DNA of 64,000 nt, taken from positions 15,812,846 through 15,876,845 of the forward strand of contig NC_088779.1 of assembly GCF_954871325.1 (NCBI RefSeq), written 5' to 3'. A program made the position numbers and the translations under genes. Numbering within the stretch: the first letter of the stretch is position 1; each line of letters opens with the position of its first letter. Under the pieces are notes generated by a model. The model ran no database searches and was not told where the DNA came from. It saw nothing but the letters and a program-made list of their open reading frames with translations. The stretch comes from Gordionus sp. m RMFG-2023. Its lineage: Eukaryota; Nematomorpha; Gordioida; Chordodea; Parachordodidae. Below, piece after piece: positions 63,625 through 64,000 of the stretch.

Positions 63625-64000
63625 AAGAATTTAAATATTATTTAGTTTATATTATTATGGGAATAAAAAAATAAATTATAGCAATTATAATATATTTTAT
63701 TTTTATTATTTTTTCAAAAAATAAGACCTTAAACAAACAATTCTAACTGTTTCTCAGCATTTATAAATTTTAAATGTTATAATTATAAATTAGTATAATA
63801 TTAATTTAAGTAAGCGAAAATTTATTTAGTATTAATAATTTAGGTAAGCTAAAATTTGTGAATTCTTCATCTAAAAAATACTATTGGCTTTGTTTTGGCC
63901 ACTGATCTTGTCGACTTCTGCGCATCTTTACTCGCGATTCTGTTTATTAATTTTTTCTGTCTTTTATTTCCTGAGATCTAGGTTCTTTTTAGCGCCAATC
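63625..64000. other. Right flank of the large hAT: continuation of the duplicated segment, then AT-rich DNA
   Basis: 63625-63680 completes the repeat seen at 58650-58725 (aagaatttaaat.ttattta, ggaataaaaaaat). The last 150 bp are less A/T-biased (ggctttgttttggccactga, tcgacttctgcgcatcttt) but no gene or repeat was recognised before the window ends. Confidence 0.45.

Overview
The window is AT-rich, gene-poor animal DNA, almost certainly from an arthropod or another invertebrate. The best clue is a nuclear piece of mitochondrial nad1 (about 58.7-59.4 kb, minus strand). It stays open only when TGA is read as Trp and AGA as Ser, which is the invertebrate mitochondrial code. No complete host gene could be recognised. 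Two or three short open segments (2577-2840 minus, 30223-30523 plus, 50909-51208 plus) are the only candidates for host exons. There is no sign of bacterial operons, CRISPR arrays or intact rRNA/tRNA genes.

Most of what can be read is a layered collection of transposable elements, many with exact ends and target-site duplications (TSDs). hAT DNA transposons dominate: (a) a CAGGGATGTGAACC-ended family with a nearly full copy at 60082-63616 and a deleted copy at 5426-6446; (b) a CAGAGTTG-ended family at 3061-4190 and 17672-20157; (c) a family with GATCCGAT-rich ends (1263-2328, about 18.4-19.4 kb, 36.8-37.4 kb); (d) short non-autonomous families starting TAGTGTTGTTAA (71-328, 8578-8798, 34165-34372, 40511-40715, 57759-57979), CAGTGGCGTAG (33657-34534, 59628-60027) and CAGCGTCTACATG (20275-20822, 46224-46786). 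A pogo/Tigger-like element lies at 37375-39965, with a non-autonomous relative at 52455-53340. Helitrons are at 24896-27243 and 36343-42312, with a third 3' end at 10498.

The clearest structure is a satellite array of about 118-bp monomers that originally ran as one block and is now in three parts: 16256-16767, 22872-24895 and 27244-28592. An RTE-type LINE (16768-22871, minus) with a tRNA-like 5' end split it first and duplicated AATATGTT. That LINE was later hit by two hAT elements. A Helitron then inserted cleanly between A and T in another monomer. A second tandem array (52.35-53.7 kb) is split in the same way by the pogo-like MITE.

Other regions: 32.5-35.35 kb holds two head-to-head copies of the C-terminal part of one LINE family, one of them split by nested MITEs. 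35.35-36.66 kb is a palindrome of about 1.3 kb carrying two opposed Helitron 5' ends. 44.0-48.1 and 53.7-57.3 kb are two heavily decayed Gypsy-type LTR retrotransposon fossils in the same orientation. 58.2-60.1 kb holds a LINE remnant, the rearranged nad1 insertion and a MITE, followed by the large hAT. The stretches between are AT-rich DNA with short local duplications and homopolymer runs.
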